A stretch of 64,000 nt of DNA from JAJYSO01 sp964451785 (GTDB taxonomy: Bacteria > Bacteroidota > Bacteroidia > Flavobacteriales > Flavobacteriaceae): the NCBI GenBank assembly GCA_964451785.1, contig CAYVJG010000004.1, positions 1 through 64,000 of the forward strand, in the 5' to 3' direction. This document shows positions 48,642-56,710 of this stretch, piece after piece. The notes below the pieces were generated by a model. The model was not told the origin of the DNA, made no database searches, and was given only the letters and a program-made list of their open reading frames with translations. Both the position numbers and the translations under genes were made by a program. How positions within the stretch are numbered: position 1 is the first letter of the stretch; every line of letters starts with the position of its first letter.

Positions 48642-49061
48642 ATGGCAGGAAACAAAACGTTTACAATGCTCAAGCCCGATGCCGTAGAAAATGGCCATAT
48701 CGGAGCAATTTTAGATCAAATTACGGCTTCAGGATTTCGTATCGTTGCTATGAAAATGACGCAAATGTCAAAAATGGAGGCGGAAGCTTTTTACGCTATT
48801 CACAAAGAACGCCCTTTCTTTGGCGAGCTTGTTGAATTTATGACACGCGGTCCTATTGTAGCTGCTATTTTAGAAAAAGATAATGCTGTTGAAGATTTTA
48901 GAGCACTTATCGGCGCTACAAATCCGGCTGAAGCTGCTGAAGGAACTATCCGTAAAAAATACGCTGCTTCAATTGGTGAAAATGCTATTCACGGTAGTGA
49001 TAGCGATGAAAATGCTGCTATTGAAGGCGCTTTTCATTTTGCGCAAAAAGAAGTGTTTTAA
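48642..49061 (+). CDS. ndk: Nucleoside diphosphate kinase
   Basis: A 139-residue enzyme that equilibrates nucleoside di- and triphosphates through a phosphohistidine. The active-site His is H117 in NAIHGSDS. KTFTMLKPDAVENGHIG at the N-terminus, RPFFGELVEFMTRGP (about 57-71) and GATNPAEAAEGTIRKKYA (about 91-108) are standard. Monocistronic. Repeat copy B and then a terminator follow the stop. Confidence 0.97.
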   Translation: MAGNKTFTMLKPDAVENGHIGAILDQITASGFRIVAMKMTQMSKMEAEAFYAIHKERPFFGELVEFMTRGPIVAAILEKDNAVEDFRALIGATNPAEAAEGTIRKKYAASIGENAIHGSDSDENAAIEGAFHFAQKEVF

Positions 49062-49078
49062 GGCTTAAAAATGCTTTA

Positions 49079-49140
49079 TACGAAAGTGATTTTTGTAATT
49101 TTGACAGAAAAATTCGTCTATTTTGAATGTCACTTTCGTA
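49079..49140 (+). repeat. TACGAAAGTGA inverted-repeat element, copy B (62 bp)
   Basis: Perfect terminal repeats TACGAAAGTGA (49079-49089) and TCACTTTCGTA (49130-49140). The core and right arm (GTCTATTTTGAATG) match copy A at 34664-34736, with about 10 bases missing from the left arm. It lies between the ndk stop and the terminator at 49144. Confidence 0.75.
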
Positions 49141-49143
49141 TTA

Positions 49144-49164
49144 AATCTTCAGTGAAGATTTTTT
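49144..49164 (+). terminator. Hairpin terminator of ndk
   Basis: A 7-bp stem (49144-49150 with 49154-49160), 3-base loop, then TTTT. It begins 3 bases after repeat copy B. Confidence 0.6.
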
Positions 49165-49169
49165 ACCAT

Positions 49170-49204
49170 AATCCCCCTTGTAAAATCGTTTTATAAGGGG
49201 GATT
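49170..49204. terminator. G/C-rich hairpin between ndk and the DUF721 gene
   Basis: A 10-bp perfect stem (49170-49179 with 49195-49204), with inner pairing around the loop. It can terminate the minus-strand DUF721 transcript or back up ndk. Confidence 0.6.
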
Positions 49205-49234
49205 GTTAGTTTTATATCAAAGGTGCTGACCTCA

Positions 49235-49540
49235 TTATTGTAAAACGAGTTTTTCAACTAGAGGTTTACCTACATTTTCATTGATGATAGTAATGAGTTG
49301 CTGTTTGCCATAACTCAATTCGTGACGCAAGGTGGCGTCACTGAGCTTGACGTATAAAGTGCCTCGCCGAAATTGTACAGCTAAGGTATATTTTGCTATG
49401 GCCGGACTCAAGCTATTGCGCCAAACTTCTTCTAAATTGACGCGATCAAGCCCCTTTTGTAAAGGACTTTCACTAACCACCTTATCGAGTATGGTTTTTA
49501 ATAATTTGGGTTCGTCGTCGTTATTTCTTTGCCTGTTCAT
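49235..49540 (-). CDS. DUF721 family protein
   Basis: A 101-residue protein of the DUF721 family. Recognisable parts are the N-terminal LKTILDKVVSESPLQKGLDRVNLEEVWRNSLSPAIAKYT and the later FRRGTLYVKLSDATLRHELSYGKQQLITIIN. Members are often encoded beside recF/gyrB and have been proposed to act in nucleic-acid processes, with no proven function. It overlaps the lipocalin-like gene by 20 bases, so it is the last gene of recF-lipocalin-DUF721. Confidence 0.85.
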   Translation of the reverse strand: MNRQRNNDDEPKLLKTILDKVVSESPLQKGLDRVNLEEVWRNSLSPAIAKYTLAVQFRRGTLYVKLSDATLRHELSYGKQQLITIINENVGKPLVEKLVLQ

Positions 49541-49979
49541 AAGCGTGTAAAGCGTCTTTTAAACTTGTAAATCGTTTGTAAGTGTAAACTGTGCCGGCAG
49601 TATCCTTAACTATAAATTGATCTTTTTTTAGATCGACTAAGGTTTCTGTCCATTCAGCTAAATCTGTGGTGTAGTGAAAACGCAAACTGTCATTTTTACG
49701 CGCTAAACTAAAATGTTCAGCGTTTTTAGTGGTTTTAAACGAACCGTCAAATTGCGGCTGAACCTTGACGCGAATACCGTTTAAAGTCGAATCGATTTCA
49801 ATATAATCAACAGCCGGATTCATTTTATAAATACGTACCTGACCATCGGGTTGTTTGACTTCTGCTATTTTCCAGTAGCCGTTGAGTTGCCCAACAATTT
49901 CTTTGGGTTGAGGCGAACTGCAGCTAAAGGTAATAAAAAGTAAGCTGAATAAACTTAAAATATACAATTTTTTAGACAT
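49521..49979 (-). CDS. Lipocalin-like lipoprotein
   Basis: A 152-residue protein with a lipoprotein signal (hydrophobic 6-18, FSC with C20) and a lipocalin-like beta-sheet domain starting LNGYWKIAEVKQPDGQ, with alternating strands to TVYTYKRF. The single G-x-W is the lipocalin marker. The ligand is unknown. The stop region overlaps the DUF721 start by 20 bases and its ATG lies 10 bases after recF. Confidence 0.75.
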   Translation of the reverse strand: MSKKLYILSLFSLLFITFSCSSPQPKEIVGQLNGYWKIAEVKQPDGQVRIYKMNPAVDYIEIDSTLNGIRVKVQPQFDGSFKTTKNAEHFSLARKNDSLRFHYTTDLAEWTETLVDLKKDQFIVKDTAGTVYTYKRFTSLKDALHAYEQAKK

Positions 49980-49989
49980 AATATTTGGG

Positions 49990-51069
49990 TTATAGTGAAA
50001 TCATTTTGTAGCTATCTGAGCTGGCTTTTACCACACTTTCGGTGCGTTCTTTGTGCGTATCGCTGATAAAAAGTTGTCCCAATTCGTCTTTAGTGACTAA
50101 GGCAATTAACTGCGTCACGCGTTGTTCGTCTAATTTATCAAAGATATCATCTAATAATAAAATAGGCTTGGTTTTTAACTTATCGTTTATAAAATCATAT
50201 TGTGCTAATTTTAAAGCGATTAAAAATGATTTTTGCTGTCCTTGAGAACCAAATTTTTTGACGGGATGCGTTTTGATTTTTAGTTTTAAATCGTCTTTAT
50301 GTATGCCTTTGCTGGTGTATTGCAATACGCGGTCACGGGCTATATTTTCACGTAGTAATTCATCTAGCGATTGTTCAGATAACTGACTTTTATAGCTGAT
50401 GTTTACAGATTCTTTTTGATTGCTGATTTGCGCATAACGCTTTTGGAAAATAGGGGTGAAATCGGCAATGAATTCACAGCGTTGCTGATGGATAAGATTT
50501 CCTTGTACGTTGAGCTCATGATCGTAAAGCGATAAGCTGTCTTGGTTAAAGGTGTGGTTGGCGGCAAAATATTTAAGCAAGGCATTGCGCTGAGCTAGGG
50601 CTTTGTTGTAGCGTAAGAGTGTTTGTAGATAGTCAGGGTGACTTTGAGCAATGATGCCATCCATAAATTTTCGGCGAGTTTCACTGCCTTCGGTAATTAA
50701 ATCGCGATCAGCAGGAGAGATGATGACTACAGGAATTAAGCCGATGTGTTCGCGAATCCGCTCGTAGGCTTTACCGTTGCGCTTAATGATTTTTTTCTTG
50801 CCGCGTTGTACACTGACCACAATGTTTTCTTGACGGTCTTGTTTGTTGAACGCGCCATCAATTACAAAAAAATCAGTTTGGTGCTTAATGTTCTGGCTAG
50901 TGATGGGATTAAAATAACTCTTTCCAAAAGCTAGATGATAAATGCTATCCAATATATTGGTTTTGCCGATGCCATTTTCACCTACTAAACAATTGATTTT
51001 TGGATCAAAATCTAAAGTGCGATTTTCAAAATTTTTATAGTTGATGAGTGATAGCGTCTTTAAAAACAT
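49990..51069 (-). CDS. recF: DNA replication and repair protein RecF
   Basis: A 359-residue SMC-like ATPase that loads RecA at single-strand gaps. The Walker A motif is GENGIGKTN (30-38), the signature region GSQGQQKSFLIALKLAQ is at about 275-291, and the Walker B/D-loop is PILLLDDIFDKLDEQR (about 305-320). The length is normal. dnaA/dnaN are not adjacent; instead the downstream genes are the lipocalin-like and DUF721 genes, which is usual in Bacteroidota. A -7 element is at 51101-51108. Confidence 0.95.
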   Translation of the reverse strand: MFLKTLSLINYKNFENRTLDFDPKINCLVGENGIGKTNILDSIYHLAFGKSYFNPITSQNIKHQTDFFVIDGAFNKQDRQENIVVSVQRGKKKIIKRNGKAYERIREHIGLIPVVIISPADRDLITEGSETRRKFMDGIIAQSHPDYLQTLLRYNKALAQRNALLKYFAANHTFNQDSLSLYDHELNVQGNLIHQQRCEFIADFTPIFQKRYAQISNQKESVNISYKSQLSEQSLDELLRENIARDRVLQYTSKGIHKDDLKLKIKTHPVKKFGSQGQQKSFLIALKLAQYDFINDKLKTKPILLLDDIFDKLDEQRVTQLIALVTKDELGQLFISDTHKERTESVVKASSDSYKMISL

Positions 51070-51100
51070 ACTGTATAAAATCTCTATTTATAGCCTTGGG

Positions 51101-51108
51101 CAAATTTA
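51101..51108 (-). promoter_or_regulatory. -7 promoter element (TAAATTTG) of recF
   Basis: A perfect TAnnTTTG on the minus strand, 31 bases upstream of the recF ATG. Confidence 0.4.
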
Positions 51109-51377
51109 CTAAAAGCATATTTGCTGCACTCATTTTTACTGAATATTAAAACAAGAACACATTTCTCGTTTTTTAAATATCTCAATGCTATGAATAAATA
51201 AAAAAAATAGGCATATTTGCTGCGCTAAATACAAAGCGACTTATTGTTTAAATTTTTCTTAAAGAAAAAATAAAAATAGAAGCTTGATTATTAGTGACTT
51301 GAAAGTAGAGCGGGAAGTTTGATTTATTAAATAAGTGAACTCCTGTCAAAATAGCTTTCGAATAAAAAATAAAAAAC
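51109..51377. other. Intergenic region without a recognised gene
   Basis: Most of the 338-base AT-rich gap between the divergent recF and TPR genes. I see no gene, repeat or stable hairpin in it. Confidence 0.5.
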
Positions 51378-51385
51378 TATTTTTG
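51378..51385 (+). promoter_or_regulatory. -7 promoter element (TATTTTTG) of the TPR gene
   Basis: A perfect TAnnTTTG 22 bases before the ATG. It would drive the run from the TPR gene into ribH. Confidence 0.45.
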
Positions 51386-51407
51386 CAACTCATTATGCAA
51401 ATTTTTT

Positions 51408-52169
51408 ATGGCAACATATAAAAAAAGAACAAAGAAGACGACTAAAAAGCAAAGCATTGAACAACGTTCATCAACTGCTAAATTTTTTGCTAAACTAGAT
51501 TACAACGCCTCTGCGCTAGAAGACTGGGTATCCCGCAATAAAAAAGGGATATTTGGTGTGCTTGGTGTGGTGGTAGTAGCTGTATTTGGTTATATGGCTT
51601 ATATCAATTTTGTGCTTAATCCTCGACAAGCAGAGGCTACTAAGCAAATGAGCCAGTCTATAGACTATTTTGAGCGCGCTATGACCGTAGATGCCGGTCC
51701 AAATCAAGATACTTTATTTATGAAGGCTTTGAATGGTGCTGGTAGTTATGGACTTTTAGATATTATTGAAAATTACGGCGGAACAGATGCTGCTAACTTA
51801 GCCGAATATTCTGCCGGGATGGCTTACTTAAAATTAGGTCAGTATCAAAATGCTATTGATCATTTGCAAAACTTCTCTAGTGATGATGTTATTTATCCTG
51901 CTGTAGTTAAAGGCGCTCTTGGTGATGCTTATTTAGGACTTAAACAAGCAGATCAAGCTCTGCAATATTACAGTCAAGCGGCTACTGTGCGTACAAATAA
52001 TTTTACGACACCTAAGTTTTTGTTGAAAGCTGCTATTGTAGCTTTACAACTCAATAAAGCAGATCAAGCAGAAGGCTTCTTAAAACGTATTACTGAAGAA
52101 TTTCCAGATTCTCAAGCCGCAGCTCAAGCCCCAGCTTATTTAGGAATGGCACAAGCTGCAACAAAATAA
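51408..52169 (+). CDS. Membrane-anchored TPR protein
   Basis: A 253-residue protein with a strongly basic N-terminus (KKRTKKTTKKQS), one transmembrane helix (about 48-68, IFGVLGVVVVAVFGYMAYI) and TPR-like helical repeats (about 125-240: LAEYSAGMAYLKLGQYQNAIDHL, VKGALGDAYLGLKQADQALQYY, AAIVALQLNKADQAEGFLKRI). It resembles YfgM-type proteins. It is 19 bases before ribH, and that order is typical of Flavobacteriaceae. Likely a scaffold facing the periplasm. Confidence 0.82.
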   Translation: MATYKKRTKKTTKKQSIEQRSSTAKFFAKLDYNASALEDWVSRNKKGIFGVLGVVVVAVFGYMAYINFVLNPRQAEATKQMSQSIDYFERAMTVDAGPNQDTLFMKALNGAGSYGLLDIIENYGGTDAANLAEYSAGMAYLKLGQYQNAIDHLQNFSSDDVIYPAVVKGALGDAYLGLKQADQALQYYSQAATVRTNNFTTPKFLLKAAIVALQLNKADQAEGFLKRITEEFPDSQAAAQAPAYLGMAQAATK

Positions 52170-52188
52170 ACCTAAGATATAAAGAACG

Positions 52189-52680
52189 ATGGCGACGGCT
52201 GAAAAAAACTTATCTTTTTACGATAAATCTGCTATGCCTAATGCAGCAGGATTTAAAATAGGTATTGTTGTTTCTGAATGGAACGGGCAAATTACCGAAA
52301 ATATGTATAAGGGTGCTGTTGAGGTGCTGACTGATAACGGTGTCGACTCTAATGATATTTTGCGCGTTGATGTGCCGGGAAGTTTTGAACTGGTTTACGG
52401 GGCTAAGCGCTTGCAAGATTCAAAACACCAATTAGATGCCATTATTGTAATTGGTAGCGTTATTCAAGGGGAAACCAAACATTTTGACTTTGTGTGTCAA
52501 GGCGTTTCTCAAGGCGTTAAAGATTTAAATATTTTGGGAGATGTGCCGGTTGTGTTTTGTGTATTGACTGATAATACAAAACAGCAAGCTTTAGATAGAT
52601 CGGGTGGAAAACACGGCAACAAAGGAGCTGAAGCCGGTGTTGTAGCTATAAAAATGGCACAATTACGCAAAGAATTTTAA
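52189..52680 (+). CDS. ribH: 6,7-dimethyl-8-ribityllumazine synthase
   Basis: A 163-residue lumazine synthase, the penultimate riboflavin enzyme. VSEWNGQITENMYKGAVEVL (about 28-47), VPGSFELVYGAKRL (about 62-75) and the catalytic H98 in GETKHFDFV are intact, as is the later TDNTKQQALDRSGG. Forms an icosahedral or pentameric shell in relatives. No other rib gene is in the window. It follows the TPR gene. Confidence 0.96.
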   Translation: MATAEKNLSFYDKSAMPNAAGFKIGIVVSEWNGQITENMYKGAVEVLTDNGVDSNDILRVDVPGSFELVYGAKRLQDSKHQLDAIIVIGSVIQGETKHFDFVCQGVSQGVKDLNILGDVPVVFCVLTDNTKQQALDRSGGKHGNKGAEAGVVAIKMAQLRKEF

Positions 52681-52765
52681 GAACATCTGTTTTCTTATCG
52701 CTGAACAATCGAGTAGGTGAGGGTAAATAGTTATATTATATAACCGTATTCTGGAAAAATTTGAT

Positions 52766-52773
52766 TAATTTTG
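52766..52773 (+). promoter_or_regulatory. -7 promoter element (TAATTTTG) before the mutL operon
   Basis: A perfect TAnnTTTG 45 bases before the ATG at 52819. It could give the small membrane protein-mutL-rhomboid run its own promoter apart from ribH. Confidence 0.4.
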
Positions 52774-52818
52774 AATCTTTCAGGATGCGGATTTGTCCTT
52801 TTAAAGCAATCGGTTGTT

Positions 52819-53130
52819 ATGAAAATTACACTCTACAAGTTTAGGAAACGCGAAAACAAACGCTACAATTATACCCCTCGATTTTATAAGGGGAAAGAAG
52901 ATGATCGTCCGTTTGAGTTTCAATCTACTTTTACGAAATATCGCGAACGCCCTAATGATATTGATTTTGGGGCACAATGGAAAGTAGATCGCGCGAATAG
53001 TCGGAATCGTAAAAATAGACATTTCAGTCGCCTAACTTTGTATATAGCCGCCGTATTAATATTTATTTTCTTGTGGATAATAGATTTCGATTTGTCCATA
53101 TTTACCATTCAGTTTGATCCATTTAAATGA
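52819..53130 (+). CDS. Small single-pass membrane protein upstream of mutL
   Basis: A protein of about 103 residues. The first 75 are highly charged (KFRKRENKRYNYTPRFYKGK, KYRERPNDIDFG, RANSRNRKNRH), followed by one hydrophobic helix (about 76-95, LYIAAVLIFIFLWII) near the C-terminus, so it is probably tail-anchored with the basic part in the cytoplasm. I do not recognise a family with known function; small genes at this ribH-mutL position are common in Flavobacteriaceae. I use the ATG at 52819 instead of the TTG at 52771, which overlaps the promoter element. Its last 4 bases overlap mutL. Confidence 0.75.
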   Translation: MKITLYKFRKRENKRYNYTPRFYKGKEDDRPFEFQSTFTKYRERPNDIDFGAQWKVDRANSRNRKNRHFSRLTLYIAAVLIFIFLWIIDFDLSIFTIQFDPFK

Positions 53131-55019
53131 GTGATATCATTCAATTACTTTCTGATAATGTCGCTAACCAAATTGCTGCCGGGGAGGTTGTACAACGTCC
53201 TGCTTCGGTAGTTAAAGAATTGCTTGAAAATGCCATAGATGCCCAAGCAACTTCCATAGACTTGATTATCAAAGACGCCGGGAAAACCTTAATTCAAGTG
53301 GCCGATGACGGTACGGGAATGACCCCTACTGATGCGCGCTTATCTTTTGAACGTCATGCAACTTCTAAAATCAGAAAAGCAAAAGATTTATTTGCCCTGC
53401 ACACCAAAGGCTTTCGCGGTGAGGCCTTGGCTTCTATTGCCGCTATTGCGCATGTTGACCTGAAAACAAAAAGAAAAGACGATGAGCTCGGTACCGAAAT
53501 AAGTATTCGCGGAAGCAAGTTTATGAATCAAGAGCCTTGTGTCACTCAAAAAGGTACGGTGATTAGTGTAAAAAACCTTTTCTTTAATGTGCCTGCTCGC
53601 CGCAAATTTCTGAAATCTCAGGCCGTTGAAAAACGTCATATTATCGATGAATTTGAGCGTGTGGCATTGGCACATCCAGAAGTGGCATTTTCGTTATACC
53701 ACAACGATAGTGAGCTGTTTCAATTGCCTAAATCTAATCACCGTCAACGTATAGTTAATATCTTTGGAAAACGCAGCAATGAAAAGTTGGTGCCGGTTGA
53801 AGAGGAAACAGAACTGGTAAAAATACATGGCTTTGTAGGTAAACCAAAATATTCAAAACGCTCTAAAGGCGAGCAATTTTTCTTTGTAAACAATAGATTT
53901 GTAAAAAGCGCCTATCTGTATCACGCCATTAAATCGGCTTATGAGGGCTTGCTTCAAGATGGAAAAAACCCGGCTTATTTTTTATATCTAGAAATTGATC
54001 CACAATCAATTGATATCAATATTCACCCGACAAAAACGGAAATAAAATTTGACGATGAGCACGCTGTGTATGCTATTTTACGCAGTGCGGTTAAGCATGG
54101 GTTGGGTCAATTTAATGTGATGCCATCACTTGATTTTAAACATAATTCAGAGTTTGATACGCCTTATAGTTATAAGAATAAAACGCCTGAGATGCCAAAA
54201 ATTGAAGTAGATCGCAACTTTAATCCTTTTGTGCCGGAACACCCTATTTCAGCTTCTAATACTATTCCTGAAAACAAGGCAAATTCAAAACCTACAGTGT
54301 CACGTAGTTTCTATGCTAAACCTTCTAAAACCGAAAGCTGGGAAAGCTTATACACCGGCTTAAATACACCTGAATCTACCCCAAAAGACTTTGCGAGTGT
54401 CGAGTTTGAAAGTGAAGCTGTAACCGGAACCTTATTTTCTTCAGACCAAGTGGCTAAAGAAAGTGGTATTTTTCAATTGCAAAAAAAATATATCATCAGC
54501 GCCTTAAAATCAGGGATGATGGTGATTCATCAACACCGCGCACATTACCGTATTTTGTATGAGGAGTTTCTAAAAAACATTACGGTTGAAGCCAATTCTA
54601 GTCAGCAATTGTTATTTCCTCTCGTATTGAGTTTTTCAGTTAAAGAAATTGAAATGCTCAAAACGGTAAGAGATTCTTTAGAACATACAGGTTTTGACTT
54701 TGCCTCTATAGAAAATTCTGGTGTGCACATCAACGGTATTCCCGGAATGATTACAGAAAGCGAAGTCAATAAGATTTTAGACGATGTATTGACAGATCTA
54801 GAGCGTGATCTCCCGGAAAACGATCAAAAAAACGCAAAGTTTTTGGCGCGAACTTTAGCTAAAAATACAGCTATAAAAACCGGTGTACAACTGAGTCACG
54901 AAGAGCAAAATTCTATCATTAATAGATTGTTTGCTTGTAAAGAATCAACCCTGACACCAGATAACAAAACAATTTTCATTCGCCTTGATGCGGAAGATTT
55001 AGATAAAAAATTCATGTAA
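53127..55019 (+). CDS. mutL: DNA mismatch repair protein MutL
   Basis: A 630-residue GHKL ATPase that links MutS mismatch recognition to repair. ATPase motifs are present: VVKELLENAIDAQ (motif I with catalytic Glu), DDGTGM and HATSKI with GFRGEALASI. RDDELGTEISIRG is also normal. In the C-terminal dimerisation domain the place of the endonuclease motif DQHAxxExxxxE reads HQHRAHYRILYE (about 466-478), and the terminal CPHGRP-type motif is absent. The enzyme may therefore lack nicking activity. It overlaps the preceding gene by 4 bases and abuts the first rhomboid gene. Confidence 0.93.
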   Translation: MSDIIQLLSDNVANQIAAGEVVQRPASVVKELLENAIDAQATSIDLIIKDAGKTLIQVADDGTGMTPTDARLSFERHATSKIRKAKDLFALHTKGFRGEALASIAAIAHVDLKTKRKDDELGTEISIRGSKFMNQEPCVTQKGTVISVKNLFFNVPARRKFLKSQAVEKRHIIDEFERVALAHPEVAFSLYHNDSELFQLPKSNHRQRIVNIFGKRSNEKLVPVEEETELVKIHGFVGKPKYSKRSKGEQFFFVNNRFVKSAYLYHAIKSAYEGLLQDGKNPAYFLYLEIDPQSIDINIHPTKTEIKFDDEHAVYAILRSAVKHGLGQFNVMPSLDFKHNSEFDTPYSYKNKTPEMPKIEVDRNFNPFVPEHPISASNTIPENKANSKPTVSRSFYAKPSKTESWESLYTGLNTPESTPKDFASVEFESEAVTGTLFSSDQVAKESGIFQLQKKYIISALKSGMMVIHQHRAHYRILYEEFLKNITVEANSSQQLLFPLVLSFSVKEIEMLKTVRDSLEHTGFDFASIENSGVHINGIPGMITESEVNKILDDVLTDLERDLPENDQKNAKFLARTLAKNTAIKTGVQLSHEEQNSIINRLFACKESTLTPDNKTIFIRLDAEDLDKKFM

Positions 55020-55790
55020 ATGGCAAGAATCACAGATACCGTAAAAACCCTTTTGATTGCGAATATTTTATTCTTTTTAGGCAGTCATTTTATTGGTGAT
55101 CAAGCTTATCAATACTTCGCATTATGGTTTCCGGAAAATGGAAATTTTAGAATTTGGCAGGTGATTACCTCCATGTTTATGCATGCTTCAATAGGGCATA
55201 TCTTTTTTAACATGTTTGCGTTGTGGATGTTTGGAAGTGTTTTAGAGCACTCCATAGGTCAAAAACGATTTTTGTTTATCTATTTTTCAGCTGGCTTAGG
55301 GGCAGCGGCACTACAAGTTGCCTTTAGTTATTACAACTATTCTGTAGGCGTTAATGAATTGGCTCAAGCCGGGATGTCAATTGATAATATTCACAATTTA
55401 ATTCACGAAGCTTATCGCCAAATGATGAGTTCAGGACGCTATATGGTTGATGTGCCTTCTAATATTGATCAAGGCGCCGTCAAAGAAATGCTGAGTTCAT
55501 ACATGACGCCTATGGTGGGAGCTTCAGGTGCTATATTTGGTATTTTGATGGCGTTCGCTATTATCTACCCCAATCTGCCGTTGTATTTGTTCTTTGTGCC
55601 TATACCTATAAAAGCTAAATACTTAATTGGAGGTTATTTTTTGATTGAAGTGTATTCAGGTATAACCAGTAATGGGCTGTTAGGGCCTTCAAATACTGCA
55701 CATTGGGCTCATGTTGGCGGCGCTGTTGTCGGATTTATCATCATGTGGTACTGGAAAAAAAATCAATTTAATCAAAATCAGTGGAGCTAA
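55020..55790 (+). CDS. Rhomboid family intramembrane serine protease
   Basis: A 256-residue six-helix intramembrane protease. The catalytic dyad is S169 (VGASGAIFG) and H231 (AHWAHVGGAVVGF); HIFFNMFALWMFG gives the oxyanion HxxxN feature. A roughly 60-residue insertion (about 105-165) lies before the serine. It starts directly at the base after the mutL stop and its stop overlaps the next rhomboid's ATG by one base. Natural substrates unknown. Confidence 0.92.
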   Translation: MARITDTVKTLLIANILFFLGSHFIGDQAYQYFALWFPENGNFRIWQVITSMFMHASIGHIFFNMFALWMFGSVLEHSIGQKRFLFIYFSAGLGAAALQVAFSYYNYSVGVNELAQAGMSIDNIHNLIHEAYRQMMSSGRYMVDVPSNIDQGAVKEMLSSYMTPMVGASGAIFGILMAFAIIYPNLPLYLFFVPIPIKAKYLIGGYFLIEVYSGITSNGLLGPSNTAHWAHVGGAVVGFIIMWYWKKNQFNQNQWS

Positions 55791-56707
55791 TGAATTGGCG
55801 CGATAAACTACAGTACCATTACAACTTATCCGGAATGACTGAAAAACTCATTGCGGTCAATCTTTTGGTGTTCCTCATTTTTATCGTCTTAAAAACTCTA
55901 GCTTTTTTATTTCAAACGCCAGAAATTGTTGAATTACCTAACAAATGGTTGATTTTGCCAAGTCATTTAGATGAATTTATTCTACGACCTTGGACGCTGA
56001 TTACTTATGCTTTCATGCATGCCGGTATTTGGCATATCTTGGGCAATATGATTATGTTGTATTTTTCCGGGCGTTTCTTTCTGTATTATTTCTCGCCTAA
56101 GCGTTTGCTTAACTACTATTTTTTAGGCGCTATTGCTGGGGCTGTATTTTTTATGTTGAGCTATAATTTGTTTCCGGTGTTTGCCGATGGACGCGATTAT
56201 AAGTTGCTCGGTGCTTCGGCATCAATTATGGCTATTCTGATAGGCGTAGCCACTTATGCGCCCAATATGGCTATCCGTTTGATGTTTATAGGCAACATTA
56301 AACTCTGGTGGATTGCCGCTTTTTTTGTCGGTAAAGACTTGTTGTTTATTCCTATTGAAAATCCGGGGGGGCATATTGCGCATTTAGGCGGAGCAGCCTT
56401 GGGGTTTGTGTATTCCAAGCAATTGGCTAAAGGTACCGATATCGGCACTTGGTTTGAACGCTTGATGGATGGGCTCGTTCATATATTTGCAAAACGCCCG
56501 AAGAATCCATTTAAGAAAGTCTATAAAAATAAAGCAAAACCTGCAGGGCGTCGCGGTCCGTATAGCACAGCGAAATCAAAATCAGCAATGACACAATCTG
56601 AACATCAGAAAAAAGTGGACGTTATTTTAGATAAAATCAGTAAAAACGGATATGACAGTTTGACGGAAGAAGAAAAAGCCTTTTTGTTTAGCATCGGAAA
56701 AGATTGA
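55790..56707 (+). CDS. Second rhomboid protease with basic C-terminal tail
   Basis: A protein of about 305 residues. Catalytic S143 is in LLGASASIMAI (GASAS in place of GASG) and the His is H198 in HIAHLGGAALGF. HILGNMIMLYFSG is the H-x-x-x-N segment. After the membrane core, residues about 215-305 form a cytoplasmic tail: basic and proline-rich (KRPKNPFKKVYKNKAKPAGRRG), then a compact KKVDVILDKISKNGYDSLTEEEKAFL helical end. The ATG at 55790 overlaps the previous stop (TAATG); the GTG at 55781 is less likely. Confidence 0.9.
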   Translation: MNWRDKLQYHYNLSGMTEKLIAVNLLVFLIFIVLKTLAFLFQTPEIVELPNKWLILPSHLDEFILRPWTLITYAFMHAGIWHILGNMIMLYFSGRFFLYYFSPKRLLNYYFLGAIAGAVFFMLSYNLFPVFADGRDYKLLGASASIMAILIGVATYAPNMAIRLMFIGNIKLWWIAAFFVGKDLLFIPIENPGGHIAHLGGAALGFVYSKQLAKGTDIGTWFERLMDGLVHIFAKRPKNPFKKVYKNKAKPAGRRGPYSTAKSKSAMTQSEHQKKVDVILDKISKNGYDSLTEEEKAFLFSIGKD

Positions 56708-56710
56708 TCT

